Assembly: GCA_951812745.1 (NCBI GenBank)
Contig: OX638327.1
Coordinates: forward strand, 992,001-1,056,000
Length of the DNA stretch: 64,000 bases
Direction: 5' to 3'
Source of the DNA: an uncultured Nitrospirales bacterium
GTDB taxonomy: Bacteria > Nitrospirota > Nitrospiria > Nitrospirales > UBA8639
The notes under the pieces are model-generated. The model ran no database searches, had not been told where the DNA came from, and saw only the letters and a list, made by a program, of their open reading frames with translations. Below are positions 25,514 through 33,442 of this stretch, piece by piece (position 1 is the stretch's first letter; each line of letters starts with the position of its first letter). Position numbers and translations under genes: made by a program.

Positions 25514-25777
25514 TTATTCTCTTCTTTCTAGAGCAGGCCAGCGTGAAAAGGCCAAAACGAGACTTGCCAACACAAAACCGAGTACGGCAGTCTCGGCCAC
25601 CCCGTCCGTCGGTGCGAATCGTGGGAACGGCGCCACCGTCACTAGCACGAGATAAGGGATAGCGAAAAGAACCAGAGAGAGGGCTGGAGGGTAACCTGCC
25701 TTTGCATAGATTTTCCAGAGAGGCACCACCAGGGGAAAACTTAAGAGCAAATAGAGTGGCAGTGAGCTTTCCATCAC
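25514..25777 (-). CDS. Small membrane protein, diverged copy 2 of the KAGY...RWP type
   Basis: An 87-residue protein with three hydrophobic stretches. It shares with its downstream neighbour the order IYAKAGYP, SLVLFAIPYLVL and the end AFSRWPALERRE. It lacks the Trp-Trp of copy 1 and has a longer loop (APTDGVAET). No function can be assigned. Confidence 0.55.
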   Translation of the reverse strand: MMESSLPLYLLLSFPLVVPLWKIYAKAGYPPALSLVLFAIPYLVLVTVAPFPRFAPTDGVAETAVLGFVLASLVLAFSRWPALERRE

Positions 25778-25887
25778 ACTCTCCGTTCTAGTTCGTCTCT
25801 CAAAACCAAGCCCACCCCTCGCATTTCCATGGTCTCGTCAGCCCCCCGGCGTTACTAAACCACCCCGTCCTTTATTCATCTCTTCCT

Positions 25888-26058
25888 TTACGAGGCGAGG
25901 GGCGGCATTTTCAGCAATAGCAGATTCGCCCACAGCACGACACCTATGAAGTATACAAACGAGATAAGTACCCATGCACCCGTCCATAACCCGACAAGCT
26001 CCCCGAATATCCAGACCGACATTACGAATACCGTCATTCGGTCAATAATCCGTTTCAT
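25888..26058 (-). CDS. Very small membrane protein
   Basis: A 56-residue protein with two hydrophobic helices (FVMSVWIFGELVGLWTGAWV and FVYFIGVVLWANLLLL), starting MKRIIDRM at 26058. A weak purine-rich ribosome site (TTAGAG) precedes it. An in-frame GTG/TTG extension to 26076 exists. The family is not recognised; it shares the low-GC character of its neighbours. Confidence 0.45.
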   Translation of the reverse strand: MKRIIDRMTVFVMSVWIFGELVGLWTGAWVLISFVYFIGVVLWANLLLLKMPPLAS

Positions 26059-26088
26059 CTCTAACCAACCCCTCAAGCTGCGCTGTTT

Positions 26089-26346
26089 TTACTCAGATAC
26101 TATAAATATATAGGGGACTCCCAAAATCCATAAAAGCGGTAATCCCAAAATGATGAGTGGCTGAATTTTACTTTTCAGCATCATCACTAAGACAAAACCT
26201 GTCAGGAAGCCCGCAATGATAAGGATGAGAGCATGCCACCAAGATCCAAAGTAAAATGCGATTGCAGGGGTAGAGAGGTGGCTCGGGAAATCTGAACAAG
26301 GGGGATAAGTGACATTTCTGCTCACGAGCGGCATCATTGCCGTCAA
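26089..26346 (-). CDS. Small membrane protein, unrecognised
   Basis: An 85-residue protein with an N-terminal polar segment of about 28 residues followed by two or three hydrophobic helices (ALILIIAGFLTGFVLVMML, IILGLPLLWILGVPYIFIV). It is divergent from the transposase remnant just beyond its start. It may be part of a decayed operon or a cassette of immunity-like small membrane proteins. Confidence that it is expressed is modest. Confidence 0.4.
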   Translation of the reverse strand: MTAMMPLVSRNVTYPPCSDFPSHLSTPAIAFYFGSWWHALILIIAGFLTGFVLVMMLKSKIQPLIILGLPLLWILGVPYIFIVSE

Positions 26347-26358
26347 TGAGGAGGAACC

Positions 26359-26424
26359 ATGACGAGACGACTACGCCGAAACCATAGTCCGGCTTTTAAG
26401 GCCAAGGTGGCGCTGGCGGCCTAG
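26359..26424 (+). pseudogene. IS3-family transposase OrfA fragment
   Basis: From an ATG with GAGGAGG just upstream, 21 codons read MTRRLRRNHSPAFKAKVALA and end in TAG. This is the characteristic N-terminus of IS3-type OrfA (R-R-N-H-S-P-A-F-K-A-K-V-A-L-A-A), where the intact protein continues with a helix-turn-helix. The rest of the element and its inverted repeats are not visible downstream, so it is a decayed insertion. Confidence 0.75.
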
Positions 26425-26584
26425 TCCAAACAAGCATAGACAAGACTGTTTGCACACAATCCAAGTTGACTCGAAGCTCTTCTGAATCCATAGCACATTC
26501 TCCTGTATTGCAGTAACTTGGTAACCATTTGGTAACTACTCGTTTTCACCTCTTTCCGATATCTTCATAAGTTATTAAAAAAAA

Positions 26585-26660
26585 TGGTGGGTCGTACAGG
26601 GATCGAACCTGTGGCCCGCTGATTAAGAGTCAGCTGCTCTACCAGCTGAGCTAACGACCC
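26585..26660 (-). tRNA. tRNA-Lys (CTT)
   Basis: A full cloverleaf on the minus strand: acceptor GGGTCGT/ACGACCC, D-loop AGCTGGTA, anticodon stem GCTGA/TCAGC with loop CTCTTAA (anticodon CTT), T-arm TTCGATC, and an encoded CCA. Its 3' end faces the low-GC accessory patch, a classic integration position, although no att duplication or integrase was found. Confidence 0.95.
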
Positions 26661-26684
26661 ACGCAAGAGGCGGGATGTCTGTGA

Positions 26685-26760
26685 TGGCGCGCCTGGCAGG
26701 ATTTGAACCTGCGGCACCTGGCTCCGGAGGCCAGTGCTCTATCCACTGAGCTACAGGCGC
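26685..26760 (-). tRNA. tRNA-Arg (CCG)
   Basis: A cloverleaf on the minus strand with acceptor GCGCCTG/CAGGCGC, anticodon stem CTGGC/GCCAG with loop CTCCGGA (anticodon CCG), T-loop TTCAAAT and encoded CCA. It lies 24 bases upstream of tRNA-Lys, so the two are probably co-transcribed. Confidence 0.95.
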
Positions 26761-26808
26761 TTCCCAATTCCGATCCAAGGTAAAACTGGAACATCTGAAG
26801 CAACGCTT

Positions 26809-26838
26809 GTCGGATTACGCTACGCTAATCCGACCTAC
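26809..26838 (-). repeat. REP element upstream of the tRNA pair
   Basis: On the minus strand this is GTAG followed by GTCGGATTA-loop-TAATCCGAC, the same family as 8873-8902. It lies 48 bases before the tRNA-Arg 5' end. Confidence 0.65.
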
Positions 26839-26890
26839 AGCCCGAAGCGACGCTAGCATCTTTGCATGGTGATTGTCCAGATCTGCGATT

Positions 26891-26920
26891 GTCGGATGAC
26901 GCTATGCTAATCCAACCTAC
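26891..26920 (-). repeat. Degenerate REP element
   Basis: A second copy in the same orientation as 26809-26838, with base changes that break the stem (GGATGAC against AATCCAAC). It looks old and immobile. Confidence 0.55.
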
Positions 26921-26930
26921 CCCGACTGCC

Positions 26931-26965
26931 CCCTCACCCTGCCCTCTCCCACAATGGGGAGAGGG
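26931..26965. repeat. Dispersed CCCTCTCCC/GGGAGAGGG palindrome
   Basis: CCCTCTCCC at 26942-26950 pairs perfectly with GGGAGAGGG at 26957-26965 (loop ACAATG), preceded by CCCCTCACCCTG. It lies between the degenerate REP and the end of the leftward HExxH gene and is followed on the plus strand by a T-rich stretch. Confidence 0.6.
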
Positions 26966-27002
26966 TTCTTTAAGGCTCTTTTCGTATCAACGACTCATCC
27001 GA

Positions 27003-27893
27003 CTAATCGCACGACAGGGTTTCCGCGGTCGTATCTTTGGTGGCCTTGACGACAACGCCTCCCTCATGGACCACGGTATCGGGTTCTTCCAACACGACTC
27101 CCAGCAAGAGCTCGGCGCCTTCCGGGGTCAGCCCGTTGGAGGGCGCTATAAACCGTTTTCGCGCCACCCGGCGTTCCTCCGGGTCGTCCGGTTCGTAATA
27201 GCCGAGTAATTCCCCGCTCGTATTGGCTCTCGACAGCAACGCCGCCCAGGCATCAATCAAGGGCTCCGTCCACGGGCCAATCCCGTTGGCCTGCTGTTCC
27301 AACTTCGTCCAAATTTGCCATCCGATAAACACCGCCCAGGTCTCGTTCAACACTTCCCAAGCGTCGTCTTCGGAAAGAAACCGGATTTCGGTCATATCCC
27401 GACGCTGGCGGATCGGATTAATGCGCACGAAACGGTAGTGACAGCGCATCTGTTCCCGGGCAAACTCCAGGACACGATTGGCCTCGGGACTCAACGTCTC
27501 AGGGCCCGGACCATTGAACAGGTAATCCAGATAAGCATGAAGCAGTTCATGATACAAAAGACTGATATCATGGTGGGTCATACGTTCCAGATCCATCAAC
27601 GCCCCGCCGGCCTTATTGAACGACAACCGCATGTTCAAAATCATGCGATGATCTTCGGGATGATATTCGGCCGCATAGGTCCGCAGGTCTTCGAACGTCA
27701 CCGTGACGAAATCTGGGCCGATCTCCTTGAGGAATCCCGTCGGCAAACCCAGGGATTCGGCTTGTTCAATGAGGTTGCTCCAGGTATTCACGGTCCTGTC
27801 GGGACCCTGAGCGCTGTGGGCAAACCTGGTCAGGCCCAGCACTGACCCCAACAGGAGAATCGCGACAATCCATTTTATCGTTCCCGGCATCAC
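27003..27893 (-). CDS. Exported putative zinc metalloprotein (HExxH)
   Basis: A 296-residue protein with a signal peptide ending near FAHSAQ. The central sequence LLYHELLHAYLDYLF (about residue 113) contains HELLH, the zincin metal-binding motif. A later glutamate in LNETWAVFIGW could be the third ligand, but I cannot assign it firmly. It follows the UvrD-type helicase by six bases on the same strand, so the two may be co-transcribed. I do not recognise a named peptidase family. The substrate is unknown. Confidence 0.7.
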   Translation of the reverse strand: MMPGTIKWIVAILLLGSVLGLTRFAHSAQGPDRTVNTWSNLIEQAESLGLPTGFLKEIGPDFVTVTFEDLRTYAAEYHPEDHRMILNMRLSFNKAGGALMDLERMTHHDISLLYHELLHAYLDYLFNGPGPETLSPEANRVLEFAREQMRCHYRFVRINPIRQRRDMTEIRFLSEDDAWEVLNETWAVFIGWQIWTKLEQQANGIGPWTEPLIDAWAALLSRANTSGELLGYYEPDDPEERRVARKRFIAPSNGLTPEGAELLLGVVLEEPDTVVHEGGVVVKATKDTTAETLSCD

Positions 27894-27899
27894 AACTGT

Positions 27900-29954
27900 T
27901 TACCTCCAGGGTTCACCATTTTCAACCACGCTCCAGGTTTCGACCAGGGATGCAGGGACGTCATCGAGAAATCGTGACGGTTTCGAGAGCACCGACCCCG
28001 TGATTTTATCATACACCTGGACGGGAAACGTCAGGTAAAGGAACTGCTTGGCCCGGGTCACCGCGACGTACAGCAACCGCCGTTCCTCTTCGAGTTCTTC
28101 CTCGGTGAGAAATGAATAGGAGGACGGAAACCGTCCATCGACCAGCCAGATGACGAACACGCATCGCCATTCCAACCCTTTGGCGGAATGGATGGTGGAC
28201 AACACGAGCCGTTCATCATCGCGGTCCGGGGCTTCGATTCCTGTCACGCTTTCGTCCGGCGGTTCAAGCGTCACGTCGGCAAGAAACTCTGCCAAGGCCC
28301 CGTAGCGCTCAGCCATCACCATGAGATGCTCCAAATCCCTGATGCGTTTGGGATAGTCGTCGTACTGCTCCTTAAGGATCGGATAATAATATTCCAGGAG
28401 ACGATTGATTTGATCGGCGGGCGATCCGTCCTCCACGTTGCCGACGGATTCCAGTGCCGAAGCCAGATTACCTAACCCCAAAGCCGCCCGCCCGCCCCCT
28501 TGCCGTAACGTCTCATTCGGCGCCTCGCTGGTCACGAGTTGGGCCATCAGGTCTCTCGCCCGCTTTTGCCCCACCCCATCGACCAACAGCAGCGAACGGT
28601 TCCAACTGACGGTATCCAGCGGGTTATGCACGATACGCAAATGAGCCAGGACATCCTTGACGTGCGCGGTCTCAAGAAACTTGAACCCGCCTCGCTTGAC
28701 AAACGGGACGTCCCGTTTGGCCAACTCGACCTCCAAATCAAAGGCGTGAAAACTGGAACGAAACAGGACCGCGATGTCATCCAACGGCACGCCCTCCTCC
28801 CGCAGCTCAAGGATTTTCTGGGCAACAAACCGGGACTGCGGATTTTCACCCACCGTTTGGACCAGGGCCGGTCGTTCGCCCTGACCTTTTTGGGTAAACA
28901 ACGTTTTACTGTATTTTTCCGTCGCGCCTTTCAAGATGTCGTTGGCCAACGCCAAAATGGATTGCGTGCTTCGATAATTTTCTTCCAGCTTGAAAATGCT
29001 GGTTCCCGGAAACAACACGGGAAATTCCATGATGTTCCGAAACGTGGCGCCACGGAACGAATAGATCGATTGCGAATCATCTCCGACCACCATCACGTTC
29101 TCATGGGTGGCGGCAAGTTTCCGCACCACGTCCGCTTGAAGCCGGTTGGTATCCTGATATTCGTCGACCAACATATAGCGATAGGTTTCCGAGATCGTCA
29201 CCCGGGCCCGTTCATCAACCGCCAGCAAATCCCGGAGGCGAGTCAGCAGGTCATCATAATCGACCAGTTGCCTCTGCCGCTTGGTTGATTCATACGCTTC
29301 CTGCAGTTTGGTCAACTCGCCGAGATATTCGCCGAAATGACTGTAGTCGGCAAACAGCACGTCCTCGAGCGATTGTAGGGTATTGGCACATTTGCTGAAC
29401 AGGTCGGCAATCGTCTTCTTGCGCGGAAAACGCTTGCCGGTCTCGGTGAGACCGGTCTGGACGCGAACGAGGTTGACCAGATCTTCGGAATCACCGCGAT
29501 CCAGAATCGTAAACCCCGGCTCCAAGCCGATGGTCCGGCCATAGCGACGGAGCAGCACGTTGGCCACGGAGTGAAACGTCCCTCCCATCACCCGATCGCT
29601 TTGCGGCCCGATCAGCAGGCCTACCCGCCCCAACATTTCCTGGGCAGCCTTCCGCGTGAACGTCAACAGCAGGATTGAGGCCGGATCGACGCCCAAATCG
29701 ATCAGCCTGGCCACGCGATACACGAGGACCCGGGTTTTGCCGCTTCCGGCGCCGGCTATGACCAGGGCCGGACCATCGACGACTTCCACCGCGGCAAGCT
29801 GTTGGGGATTGAGTTCCTGTGCGTAATCCCGGGAAAGGGGTTTGAGCGGTGCCTCGGCACGCTTCAGGACATAGATTTTGGAATCGGCATTGATGGAGTC
29901 CATCACAGGTATGCAGGAAAATTGGTCCACGGCTCCATCCGTCGTGTATAACAT
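27900..29954 (-). CDS. UvrD/PcrA-type superfamily 1 DNA helicase
   Basis: A 684-residue 3'-5' DNA helicase. The motifs are in order: Q-motif LNPQQLAAV, Walker A AGAGSGKT, TFTRKAAQEM, Walker B with DEYQDTN, GDDSQSIYSFRGA, EENYRST, STIHSAKGLEW and LYVAVTRAK. It is somewhat shorter than E. coli UvrD (about 720) but has all motifs, so it should be active in repair or replication restart. The ATG at 29954 is kept; an internal ATG (MDSINADSK, about 17 codons later) would also leave all motifs intact. It is divergent from the gene at 30074. Confidence 0.92.
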   Translation of the reverse strand: MLYTTDGAVDQFSCIPVMDSINADSKIYVLKRAEAPLKPLSRDYAQELNPQQLAAVEVVDGPALVIAGAGSGKTRVLVYRVARLIDLGVDPASILLLTFTRKAAQEMLGRVGLLIGPQSDRVMGGTFHSVANVLLRRYGRTIGLEPGFTILDRGDSEDLVNLVRVQTGLTETGKRFPRKKTIADLFSKCANTLQSLEDVLFADYSHFGEYLGELTKLQEAYESTKRQRQLVDYDDLLTRLRDLLAVDERARVTISETYRYMLVDEYQDTNRLQADVVRKLAATHENVMVVGDDSQSIYSFRGATFRNIMEFPVLFPGTSIFKLEENYRSTQSILALANDILKGATEKYSKTLFTQKGQGERPALVQTVGENPQSRFVAQKILELREEGVPLDDIAVLFRSSFHAFDLEVELAKRDVPFVKRGGFKFLETAHVKDVLAHLRIVHNPLDTVSWNRSLLLVDGVGQKRARDLMAQLVTSEAPNETLRQGGGRAALGLGNLASALESVGNVEDGSPADQINRLLEYYYPILKEQYDDYPKRIRDLEHLMVMAERYGALAEFLADVTLEPPDESVTGIEAPDRDDERLVLSTIHSAKGLEWRCVFVIWLVDGRFPSSYSFLTEEELEEERRLLYVAVTRAKQFLYLTFPVQVYDKITGSVLSKPSRFLDDVPASLVETWSVVENGEPWR

Positions 29955-30073
29955 AGGGCCTGCCCCCGTGCAATGACGGGGCCGGGTCGGGACTGCGTGC
30001 CGCTTTCAGCCTCCCGGGAAACTTGCGAAGCCCGCCCTCCATTTGATTAGATACGCCTCAGGTTTTTCCATTC

Positions 30074-30913
30074 ATGAAGCATTCCATCCAAGAGCACGAA
30101 CCCATTCTCAAAGACCTGTCCAACACCATACTGGACGTATGCCGGGAATCCGTGACGCTGATTAAACGGAGCGATCCGGCCGTCACCACGACACTCAGTC
30201 AAAAACAAGAATGGGAAATTTACCTGGAATTTCTGAAAGTCCTGTTCAGCCTGGTGGATCGCGTGTCCGCGTTCCACGTTCCCATCCAACAACAGCCGGA
30301 ATTCATGAACGGGCTTGAAGATCACGTGAGTGAGCGGCTCAAAACCCTGTTGGCGCCCTCTCTGAGTTCCTCTGAGATCGATGACCAGGAAATTGTTGTC
30401 GCCGTCGGCCAAGCCGTGGCTGAAAGCCGCGAGATCTATGAACCCTACAAATTCGTGTTTTCGGAAGATAGTAAAGAGCGAAATGCTTTTTTCCAGCACG
30501 TTGGTGAACGCGTGGCCGGACGGGCCGGTGCCGTCAACAACCAGGCCATCGTGTCGACGACCACCCTCTGTATCGGTGCCGTGCTTCCCGCGTTGACAGC
30601 TCTCTTTGAAGGGACCCCCCCGGAACACGGAGCAAAGGCGTCTCCGGCGACTCAACCGCAGACAGCAGGGCAATCACCGGACCCTTCCGGTACCCACGTG
30701 ATCAAACTGATCAGCGTGGTGGCCTCAATTTCGGGAGAAGAATTTGAAACCCGGTGGGGTCTGCTACCACAATTTCGACGGGACCTGAAGCCGGATCAGG
30801 TGAACGCCCTCACCGACTATATGAACCGCGTGGCCCGGATCGTGGGCGACCGTTTTGCCATCGAATCTTCCAAGGTCCTAGGCAAAGTCGACCCACCCGT
30901 CGGGAACGCCTGA
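30074..30913 (+). CDS. Unknown soluble protein
   Basis: A 279-residue, mostly helical protein without signal peptide or obvious membrane span. One moderately hydrophobic stretch (VSTTTLCIGAVLPALTALF, about residues 160-178) is followed by a Pro/Thr/Ser-rich spacer (TQPQTAGQSPDPSG) that divides two domains. No catalytic motif is visible. It starts 119 bases from the divergent helicase gene and is followed by another plus-strand gene. The family is not recognised. Confidence 0.65.
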   Translation: MKHSIQEHEPILKDLSNTILDVCRESVTLIKRSDPAVTTTLSQKQEWEIYLEFLKVLFSLVDRVSAFHVPIQQQPEFMNGLEDHVSERLKTLLAPSLSSSEIDDQEIVVAVGQAVAESREIYEPYKFVFSEDSKERNAFFQHVGERVAGRAGAVNNQAIVSTTTLCIGAVLPALTALFEGTPPEHGAKASPATQPQTAGQSPDPSGTHVIKLISVVASISGEEFETRWGLLPQFRRDLKPDQVNALTDYMNRVARIVGDRFAIESSKVLGKVDPPVGNA

Positions 30914-31035
30914 GCAACGGGCCTGTCTTCCGTTTTCAAAGACCATCGTCTCCCTCTTTTCTTTCGTCTCCACAAAGTCCATAATAGGGTGCCATCTGAA
31001 ACCGACTCCCGACTACCATGAATAGGAACCACACG

Positions 31036-31467
31036 ATGAAAAAATTTTTGGCAATCGTCCTGATCCTGGGTGCCGCTTTTGGGGCAGGATATTACGTGGG
31101 GCGACAACCACCGGAGGAGGTCAAAAAGCAACTCCAGGAGTTATCGCAGGAAGTGGTGGAGCAGACGGTCGGCCTCGTAGAGGGAGATTTGCTGGTTCAA
31201 AAAAAATTTTTGCAGGCCATGTCAGGATTTTTGGACGGCAAAGCCAAAATCCTGGCCGGCAAACCTGATGAAGCCATAGTCGAACTGGAAGAAACCCTTG
31301 ATTACCTGGAAGAAGCCGTCAAGATGAAGGGAGAAGAAACCTCGGACGCACTCCTTGAAACCATGTCGAAAATAGGAGATCTTCGACGATCCTTGGCCGA
31401 CGGCCAAGCCGTTTCTCAGGAAGCATTGGACGAAGCCCAGGAAAAGCTGGAAGCCCTCCTGTCGTAG
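31036..31467 (+). CDS. Small membrane-anchored helical protein
   Basis: A 143-residue protein with an N-terminal anchor or signal (FLAIVLILGAAFGAGYYVG, containing a GxxxG-like pattern) and a long, highly charged helical remainder with heptad character (EEVKKQLQELSQEVVEQ, EAIVELEETLDYLEEAV, EALDEAQEKLEALL). The ATG at 31036 has AGGA upstream. It is probably a periplasm-facing coiled-coil protein. Function unknown. Confidence 0.65.
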   Translation: MKKFLAIVLILGAAFGAGYYVGRQPPEEVKKQLQELSQEVVEQTVGLVEGDLLVQKKFLQAMSGFLDGKAKILAGKPDEAIVELEETLDYLEEAVKMKGEETSDALLETMSKIGDLRRSLADGQAVSQEALDEAQEKLEALLS

Positions 31468-31518
31468 ACGCGAACGTGCGCACGGTCTGGAACCAGGACA
31501 GGCGCAGAGGCCTGTCCA

Positions 31519-31558
31519 CCTCTCCTATTTCCTGCATTAAGCGGGAAATAGGGAGAGG
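31519..31558. repeat. Hairpin of the CCTCTCC/GGAGAGG family between convergent genes
   Basis: CCTCTCCTATTTCC pairs with GGAAATAGGGAGAGG (one bulged G) around GCATTAAGC. GGGGGTGAGGGGG follows, as in the other copies. It separates the convergent genes at 31036 and 31576 and could terminate both. Confidence 0.55.
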
Positions 31559-31575
31559 GCGGGGGTGAGGGGGGG

Positions 31576-32439
31576 TCAGGCGTTGGCCGGCTGTTTTTTC
31601 CACGCGGCGAGAATACGTTCTACCCGTAGCCGAACAACAAGGTCCGGATCTTTCATCAAGGGCTTGATCGCATCCCTGCCACGCAAGTCTCCGACTTTTT
31701 CCAACGCAGCCGCCGCCATCAGACGCGTAAACCAATCCTGGTCCTGGAGCATGGCGATCAAGGGATCGACTGCCTCCGAATCCTTAATCTCGCCGAGCGC
31801 CAAAATAGACTGTTTGCGCACGAACTCTTCTCTATCGGTCAAGGCCGCAATCAATTTGGGCACGGCCGGTTTCCCCAGATCAATGAGGGCCCTCGTCGCG
31901 TCATCCTTGAACTCATCGTTGTGCAGCATCGACATCAGGGGATCCAAGACCCGCTCGTCATTGATCTTCCCTAATGCCTGGATCACGTACTTGCGGGCCT
32001 CCCAATCGCGCACGTACCTGACCAACAACTCGACGGCGGGAGACCCCACTTCAGCAATAGCCTCCACCGCCGCTTCCCGGACCTGCCAATCCCCGTCACG
32101 AAGCGCTCTGACGAGCGGCTCCACGCAGCGCTCGTCTCCCATTTCACCAAGGGTGACGACCGCTTCACGTCGGACGACCCAATCCGGGTCCTGCAGAAGG
32201 TCGATTTGGATATCGATCTCATCTTTGACCTTCTCTTCTTCCAGTTCAGGCTCTTCTTCCTCCGCCGGTTCCTCGCCTTCGTCTTCTCCGGCTTCCGCCG
32301 TCGCGACGGCGTCGCTGTCCAACAAGGATTCCGATACTTCGTCCACGAATTCATCCGTTACTTCATCCTGGGAGACGGTATCGGTTTCCTCATGTTGCGT
32401 TTGAGGATCATCGGCGGAAGATTGAACATCGTCAGTCAT
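31576..32439 (-). CDS. HEAT/PBS-lyase-like repeat protein
   Basis: A 287-residue protein. The first 75 residues are strongly acidic and disordered (runs of Glu/Asp, about 40-70). Residues 78-280 form about six HEAT-like repeats of roughly 31 residues with the pattern D-x-V-R-x-A-V-x-L-G-x-x-G-D-x-x-V-x-P-L. Such proteins are scaffolds or binding platforms. AAAGGGG precedes the ATG. The repeat set is regular and intact; partners are unknown. Confidence 0.85.
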   Translation of the reverse strand: MTDDVQSSADDPQTQHEETDTVSQDEVTDEFVDEVSESLLDSDAVATAEAGEDEGEEPAEEEEPELEEEKVKDEIDIQIDLLQDPDWVVRREAVVTLGEMGDERCVEPLVRALRDGDWQVREAAVEAIAEVGSPAVELLVRYVRDWEARKYVIQALGKINDERVLDPLMSMLHNDEFKDDATRALIDLGKPAVPKLIAALTDREEFVRKQSILALGEIKDSEAVDPLIAMLQDQDWFTRLMAAAALEKVGDLRGRDAIKPLMKDPDLVVRLRVERILAAWKKQPANA

Positions 32440-32493
32440 GAATGTTCCCCTTTCACTGCATTCAACAGGCGTGTCGCCCCTCGGTTTCCGGAG

Positions 32494-32694
32494 TTAGGCC
32501 GCTTTGGCTTTTTTCCCGGCAGCCTTGGCTATACGTGCAGCCCTGAGACTAATTTTTCGCTGGACCCGTTTGAGGCGTTTTCGCAACCGGCGTACGTCCT
32601 TGTCCCCTTCGGGGTTTTCACTGTTGGCTCGTCTGTCCTTGACCTTCTTTTCAAGGACAGCCTTATCATTCTCTTGCGTTCGCTTGTTTGCCAT
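32494..32694 (-). CDS. Small, highly basic protein
   Basis: A 66-residue protein with a Lys/Arg content resembling ribosome-associated or nucleic-acid-binding proteins (RRLRKRLKRVQRK and an Ala/Lys-rich tail ending KKAKAA). GGGGAGTG lies before the ATG, which supports translation. It is 54 bases upstream of the HEAT-repeat gene on the same strand. The C-terminal Ala/Lys tail recalls histone-like proteins, but no family is certain. Confidence 0.6.
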   Translation of the reverse strand: MANKRTQENDKAVLEKKVKDRRANSENPEGDKDVRRLRKRLKRVQRKISLRAARIAKAAGKKAKAA

Positions 32695-32864
32695 TCTTGC
32701 ACTCCCCTCAACACGTTTGACAACTCATTGAACAGTCGAGTCTAATCAACGGTTCTTACGGGTGTCAACCGGGACTGCAAACGTGCACGCATTCGTTGAA
32801 AAAACGGGGGCTGGCCACACCGGGACGAATCCGGACACACCATGGCGTTCCGAGAAGCGGATCG

Positions 32865-33365
32865 CTATTTCTGCCAGTCTTTGCAGAAGCGTCGTTCATA
32901 AGCCAAGATTTTCCAGGCTTCTTCTTCGGTAATCGTCACCGGAATCATCGGCACCATGCCGGTCCCCGGGCTGCCGTTCTTGATGATCCAGAACAGTTCG
33001 CCGTCGTGCCGTCTCTTCTGAAACCTGCAATTGGTAAAATTACGAGGACCGGGATTCAGGCGTCTGCCGATCGGACCATCTCCCAAGCCGTTCTTTCCAT
33101 GGCACGACACGCAGGCGCCTTTTCCTTCATAGAGGACTCTTCCTTGCTCAACGATTTCGGGGGAAGCCGTTTTCGTCGAACCGAAGGGCGGGACCAATTT
33201 CCTGGCCCATATTCGTTCACTCACGGGCACTCTGGGCCGTAACGGTTGCACTTCGTCAGCCAAGCCCGGGGCGGGACCGGCACCCCAACTCATCAGTCCC
33301 AAACCCACGACCAGCAGGTATCTGCTCGGGGATTTGAATGAGAGAGTGTGTGGTACGGGTCGCAC
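32865..33365 (-). CDS. Periplasmic monohaem c-type cytochrome (copy A)
   Basis: A 166-residue exported cytochrome with a GTG start; the signal runs to about GLADE (residue 38). It has one haem-binding CVSCH and a likely axial Met in GSPGTGMVPMIP. It is clearly paralogous to the next gene upstream, sharing RRLNPGPRNFTNC-type and HDGELFWIIKNG-type segments. Both copies have two extra conserved Cys (NFTNC and RxFCKxW) that could form a disulfide. A terminator hairpin stands directly upstream, so expression may rely on read-through or a promoter not evident here. Confidence 0.85.
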   Translation of the reverse strand: MRPVPHTLSFKSPSRYLLVVGLGLMSWGAGPAPGLADEVQPLRPRVPVSERIWARKLVPPFGSTKTASPEIVEQGRVLYEGKGACVSCHGKNGLGDGPIGRRLNPGPRNFTNCRFQKRRHDGELFWIIKNGSPGTGMVPMIPVTITEEEAWKILAYERRFCKDWQK

Positions 33366-33380
33366 GTTTGGTTAAGAGAA

Positions 33381-33415
33381 AAAGCCCCGTTCAGGGTTGA
33401 ACCTGAACGGGGCTT
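33381..33415 (-). terminator. Rho-independent terminator after cytochrome copy B
   Basis: Reading leftward, GAAGCCCCGTTCAGG pairs with CCTGAACGGGGCTT around TTCAAC and runs straight into TTTTTCTCTT. It is the clearest intrinsic terminator in the window, placed 28 bases after the stop of the cytochrome gene at 33443. Confidence 0.85.
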
Positions 33416-33442
33416 CGGGCACTGACTCACGTGACAAAACGA

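Noticed and set aside
8873-26920. Repeated hairpins as a CRISPR array
   Set aside because: The REP and CCCTCTCCC repeats are dispersed singly or in inverted pairs, without regular spacers, and no cas genes are present.
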